DNA of 64,000 bases from Antedon bifida (Eukaryota > Echinodermata > Crinoidea > Comatulida > Antedonidae), in the NCBI GenBank assembly GCA_963402885.1, contig OY727101.1, positions 18,824,417 through 18,888,416 on the forward strand. The letters run 5' to 3'. A program made the position numbers and the translations under genes. This document shows positions 28,101 through 34,100 of the stretch, piece by piece (the stretch's first letter is position 1; each line of letters begins with the position of its first letter). The notes under the pieces were generated by a model. The model was not told the origin of the DNA. It ran no database searches and saw only the letters and a program-made list of their open reading frames with translations.

Positions 28101-31100
28101 TGAGTACAATCCCCATCAAGTACTTGATTGGCTCGCTGCTCATGTACCTAGGAACAAGATAGCTCATCATTGGACACTACAAGGCATTGAGAGCTGGATT
28201 GAACATTTCTTATTAGAACATCACAACGCACGTGTTAGGAGCTGTAAGTTTGATATTTTATGTCAAAGTTTATAATTTCCACTATATGTATATATATCTC
28301 ATGCTATAATATATTTATTGCCATTATATATATATATTTCCTACACTTGTTTGTTTTGCAGCGGCTGCCTACTTGCTAGTCTCCCTTGTACCAGACATTC
28401 AATTCCGGCAAGGTTATAGGTCATCTAGGAGTATGCATAATCCACAAAAAGAACTTAACGTAAGATATACATTCGCAAATTTTACCCATACAAATACATA
28501 CTGTAGTTTGCTTAAACTTCCTAATGATAGATAATTTTGCTTTTCTCTTTTTGTTTATATAGCTAAGTTCAGAGGCTCTTGAGGTGTTACATGAGGTGTA
28601 CAGGGTGCTACTGGAGTTACTTAGAATTGCCAGGCCATTTGCAGGTACGTACATGCATAATCCAGGGAATTCCTTGCATATCCAGGGAATTCCTTGTATA
28701 ATCCAAGGTAGTCCTTGCATATCTAGGGTAGTGCTTGCATATCCAGGGTATTCCTTGTATAATCCAGGGTAACCCTTTCATATCTAGGTTAGTGCTTGCA
28801 TATCCAGGGTATTCCTTTTTATATTCCAGGGTAGTCCTTGCATAATCCAGGGTAGTGCTTGAATATCCAGGGTATTCCTTGCATAATCCTGGGTAGTCCT
28901 TGCATTATCCAGGGTAGTCCTTGCTGTAAAAGATAGTTCATGATAGTCAGGATTTTAAAAACAAATAATCTTGCATAGAATAATTAATATTTAATTATTA
29001 TTTTTATTTGTCTTTATCAAATTAGATGCATCGGTACATGGTACTGCCAAACTCGTATCGTTCTTCTCGCTTCTTAATTACTGCCTTATATCAAACACTG
29101 AGAAGCAGATGGTAAGCTTTATTGATTTATTAAATTGGATAAATTGATGAGTATAGAATTCTCTTTTCAACGAGAGTTCTGAAACATTTTGTAATTTAGT
29201 GTAGACTTTTATTGATCATAACTTTAATTTTCTTTACAGTTTAGTCCATATTTTGAAGATCTTTGGAACATCTATCTGCCAAAATTATCAGAACCACCAA
29301 TTTCATGCAATCATAACAAAGAGGTACTGTATTACTAAATAATTATGTAAAGTATAAAATAAAAAGTTTAATCAAGTTTAATCATGCCAACAAATAGATT
29401 TGTTGTAAGATATATGAATGAAATGAAATTAGAATTTTGTTGCCATCTTGTACATTGTTATAATATTTTATTTATTTCACAGGCTCTGTTAATATTTTGG
29501 TATTATGTGTGTAAAGATTGTCCTGAGAACGTACAGTTGATCGTCTCAAATTTTTTGGTTACCAAACACCTACCCTACAACTACATTTTGTAAGTATTAT
29601 ATGTTTTAAATGGTTAATGGTTTTAAATTTGTATATCGCATAATACAAATAGTCTCTATGCGCTGTGGACTCAGATGTTACACTTACATACTTCTCCCCG
29701 TCATGTCAGTGCAGCCACTATAAGGCACTCTCTCACCTGTCCACAACACAGTGGCTGAGTGAGAACTAGTACACCGGGGTAACCCCCTACTTGTCTCGAA
29801 AGATGTACTAGGTTCTAAGTGCACACGAGCAATGTGTGTATACTGGACCTACGGTTTATAGTCCTTATCATGGAAGACTTGTTTCTACCACCAGAACCAT
29901 GGAGCGAGTGAGGCTCGAACCCTAAATAATGCCACAAAAGGGCACAAACTTCTCTTTTTATTAGTGTTGATATTTGTATTTAACTACTGTGGAGTAGCTT
30001 TGTAAATTTCATTTGTTTTTAAATAATAATTTTTTTTTTAGAGCGGACCATGAAGATCAAGAGGTGGTGATGTTCAATCGTGTCATGCTACCTGCGTACT
30101 ATGGACTACTCACTCTGTGTTGCCAACAGTCTAAATCATTCACAAGACAATTAGCTTGTCAACAGAATCTACAATGGGCATTTGAACATCTCACACCGCA
30201 TGCTAACCAATATCCTACGGTAAGTTTAGCCATCAAGGTAAACTTTTAGATAATAAAGTGGCGCTGTGCCTTGGGTGTTTACATTCTTGCTTACCAATCC
30301 CAGGGTCCTCGGTTCAAATCCTGTTTAATTCCAGGATTACAGTGCCACAAGTACCTAATGAGACTTGGTTTAGAAAGTACAGGTCTCCCAATTAATTATG
30401 TGACATGACAGTGTTGGGTCCTAAAAGTGTCCCTTTATTAGAGGTTCACTGTATAATAATTTGTTCTTCAAAATAACAGTGGCATTACTTGTCTTGTTGC
30501 TAATTAGTATAAATTAATAATAGGATTCTTAAAAAAATTGTTTTTTCAATTGTGTTGCGATTATTATATTCTGTATTAATATATAAAAAGCAGAAAGAGC
30601 CAAAATATTCATAATACTGTTCTTGCTATTCTAAGGTTGTTGAGGAACTTTTTAAGCTGATGGAATTATTTGTAGAGATTGAAGCAGAAACAACTGAGCA
30701 AGAGTTGCAACAGATCAAGGATTTTAAGAAACAGACTCTCCACATGTATCTGAAGTGTCTTGAGAAGAGCTCTTGTTGGACAACAATCATCAGTGTGTTC
30801 CGGATCCTGGTGGAGAACAAAGATGACCACTTATTGGTTATCCAGAACCATGGCCTAAGCAGGTTATATGATGTAAGTCCAGTGAGGTCTGTTGTGGAGT
30901 TGTAGCTTATTGGTCAAATTCTGTCTAAACCCACGACCCTGAGATTGATAGGTTCATGGATTCAAATCCTATCTCAAGCAAGGATTTGTTTCTCACCTCT
31001 TCACTCCCAAAGTACAATACATGAATCACATTTAAGTATTGAAGGTATTCACAATAGATAAGGTAGTTTTCTTAAGCCTAAGTATAAATAATGAATATGG

Positions 31101-34100
31101 CCTTATGGTCATAGCATGGATCTATTTTATAGTCAGAAGCCTGGATGTTTCTCTCCACTCCACAACCAAAATGGCCCAATCAAACTTAAGTGAGATGTTT
31201 GAGTATTTTGCTTATTTAAGAATTTGATAATAGAGTTTTTAAATTTGAAGAGTGTTTTCCTTAGCCCACAAATAACCCCTGTCTACATTGTCAAACTTTA
31301 TGCGACAACAAAATGTGATGTGCCCAAATTTTGAGTGATATGCCCAAATTTGGTAGTGATATGACATCATGGGCACATCACATTTTTTTGTCGCATAAAG
31401 TTTGATTGTGTAGACAGAGCTTAATCTTGCTAATCACTCCAATTTCTTTGATAACCGAATTCTATCTAACAATGTTATTATTTTCAATAGGCATTTAACA
31501 CTGTGCATCTAATGTACCATGAAGCAACAGCATGTCATGTGACTGGAGATCTGGTAGAACTGCTGTCAATCATTCTAGAGGTACTGAAATGTGCCAACTC
31601 ACACTCAGAAGATAAAGGTAAGTAACACGCATTCAGAGGGTTTTAATGTGTAGTAGCGGAGTCGGCTGTTTCTTTTTATATGTTTCAACACAGCACCTTT
31701 CAACAATAAAAACAACATTGTTAATTTATACAGAATGCCTTTCTTATGAAGTTTATGTAGCGGTACTGAATTGAACCAATACTCTCCATCTATTCTACCA
31801 CTATTCTCTTTCATTCTAGATACAGTAGAACCACCTATGTGTTAACAATACAGCCAACACCTGTTCAGTTGATACCCCTATTAAGGGGACACTTTCCTGT
31901 GAAATATACATTTTAACAATACAACCAACACCTATTCAGGGGACACTTTGTTGATTCCCGAAAATTTTATTTGTTTATATATTTTTCTAGAAATTATTCA
32001 GTCCCTGATTGCATGGCAAGAACGCCTGGAGTTTGGACAAAAGTTATTGACTTTATTAAACTCCTACACACCAGACAGTGTCAGGTCAAAGGCCATTAGT
32101 AAGTATTGTAGCAAAAACTCTGAACTTAGATCGTTTTCCAACTTGGAAACTCTGGTATCTGTTACTTGATTTGACAATTCCACTCGACTTTATACTTGAT
32201 TGACCAATTTATAGAACCGGTAGTATTTAAAACCCTACATAATACCAGTAAGTTTTTAAAGTATGAGAGTGCAATGTCCATGTACCTAAAGGTTCATTCC
32301 TAACCTAATGTTCTCACCTCTGGCTAAAACATGGTTTAGAATGCTCCCAACCTCTTCACCAAATCTTGCATCAGCCATAGTTAAGGTTCCAACTAGGACG
32401 CAGCAATAAAATCACAATCGAGTTTACCAATGACAAGTGACAGGTTGAATAATCTCTCATTTGTAAATTTGTCAAATTACCTGAATGACGAGTTAAATTC
32501 TAGTTTGTTTATACGTTGCTTTATTTTTCAGGCATATTAACTCAACTTTTAATGATATATCCCAAAGAGTGTGTGAAAGAGCTTGGTCTTATCATGCATC
32601 ATGCTCACAACCAATTCCAGCGCACAACTATGCCAGGTATAAGATACAAATAATAATTTAAATAGGTCTACTGTAAACTTTGAATGCATATTACTGTACA
32701 AATTCAAGTAACATTTCTGGATCTGACAAATTCTTAAAAACTCCAAGTGCACCTGAATCGCTGTAGTGTACCTCCACATATGGCATTATCTGTTCAGTGT
32801 CATAGACAAATTCTGTAATACACTGATACAGTGTCATATATGGTGCATGTATTGCCTATGATGCATCACATGTGACGCTTTATAGACTATTTTTCTATGA
32901 TACTATGATAAAACTTATATACTGTATATTCAGAATTTAGAATCGGCTACCAAATGTCCTTTTCAGCCATCAATATGATGACCTTAACATGTCAAACTTC
33001 ATAGGTCAAAGTTTACAACATTCATTCGTACAGCTTAAAATGTCAATTTATTGTAAATATCCCTTTTCTTGATTGTGCTTTTCTCTTTTTATAATTTGTT
33101 TACGTGATTCGTTATTTTCTAGTTCCAACTGGCCCATACTTTCCATTCCGTTCACCCAAGCCAGCTTTTAATAAAGCTGGGATTCGTCCTCCTAGGCCAG
33201 AGCTGCAGATGTTCCTACATGCCAGTCAACTAGAAACATCAAAGGTAACAACAATTATTATTATTATTAAAATCGATGTTGCTACCCAGATTATCTTGAG
33301 ATTTGTGAGGTCTGAAAGACTGTCCTATAAGGTTTGAATGAAGTGTGTATTTATATTTTCAGGGTACTGATATTGCATATGACAATAGGCTATTGGACTT
33401 TTTTCTCCCATACAACGCATTTATTGATTTACTATGCAGGACAGCCGTGGCCGAGAATATGCTATCAGAAACTGTTATCAAACTTAGTAAGTGTTTAAAC
33501 ATTTTAATAATTTTATTGATCCAACTACATTATACAAAAAAATATTATGGTACTGAACTGTTGTTTTTGTTATAGGTGCGCTTGTTGCATTAGAAGGAGT
33601 ACCTCTACAACTAACTTGGTTTGCAAATTTCTGGAAAACCATTTATGTAACCGAGGTATGTGAGATGTTAATTAATTATTGCTGTTAATAATATCATATT
33701 ATGTCAAGTACCCTTACAGAATTAGTGTTAATAAAAATTGTATAGCATTTTTAATGACTTTTGATTATAAAATGTTTGAACTCACAGGACTAACAATTAT
33801 GTTATAATCAAAATTAAACTGTTTCTTGATTTTAAGAACTGTATACACTATCAAATATGGTATTGATATGACATCATAGTGTCCATACTATACAGTATAT
33901 GGGCACATCGCATTTTTTTTGTCAGATAATGACAAAACAAAAGTGTGAAGTGCCCAAATATGGTAGTGATACTGTATGCTTAAATATAGTAGTGACATTA
34001 CATCATCATGTCCATATATGAGCACATCACATTTTTTTTGTCAAACTAATTTGATAGTGTAGACAAAGGCTCAGAAAAAAATCCCAAAACAAAGGAACAA

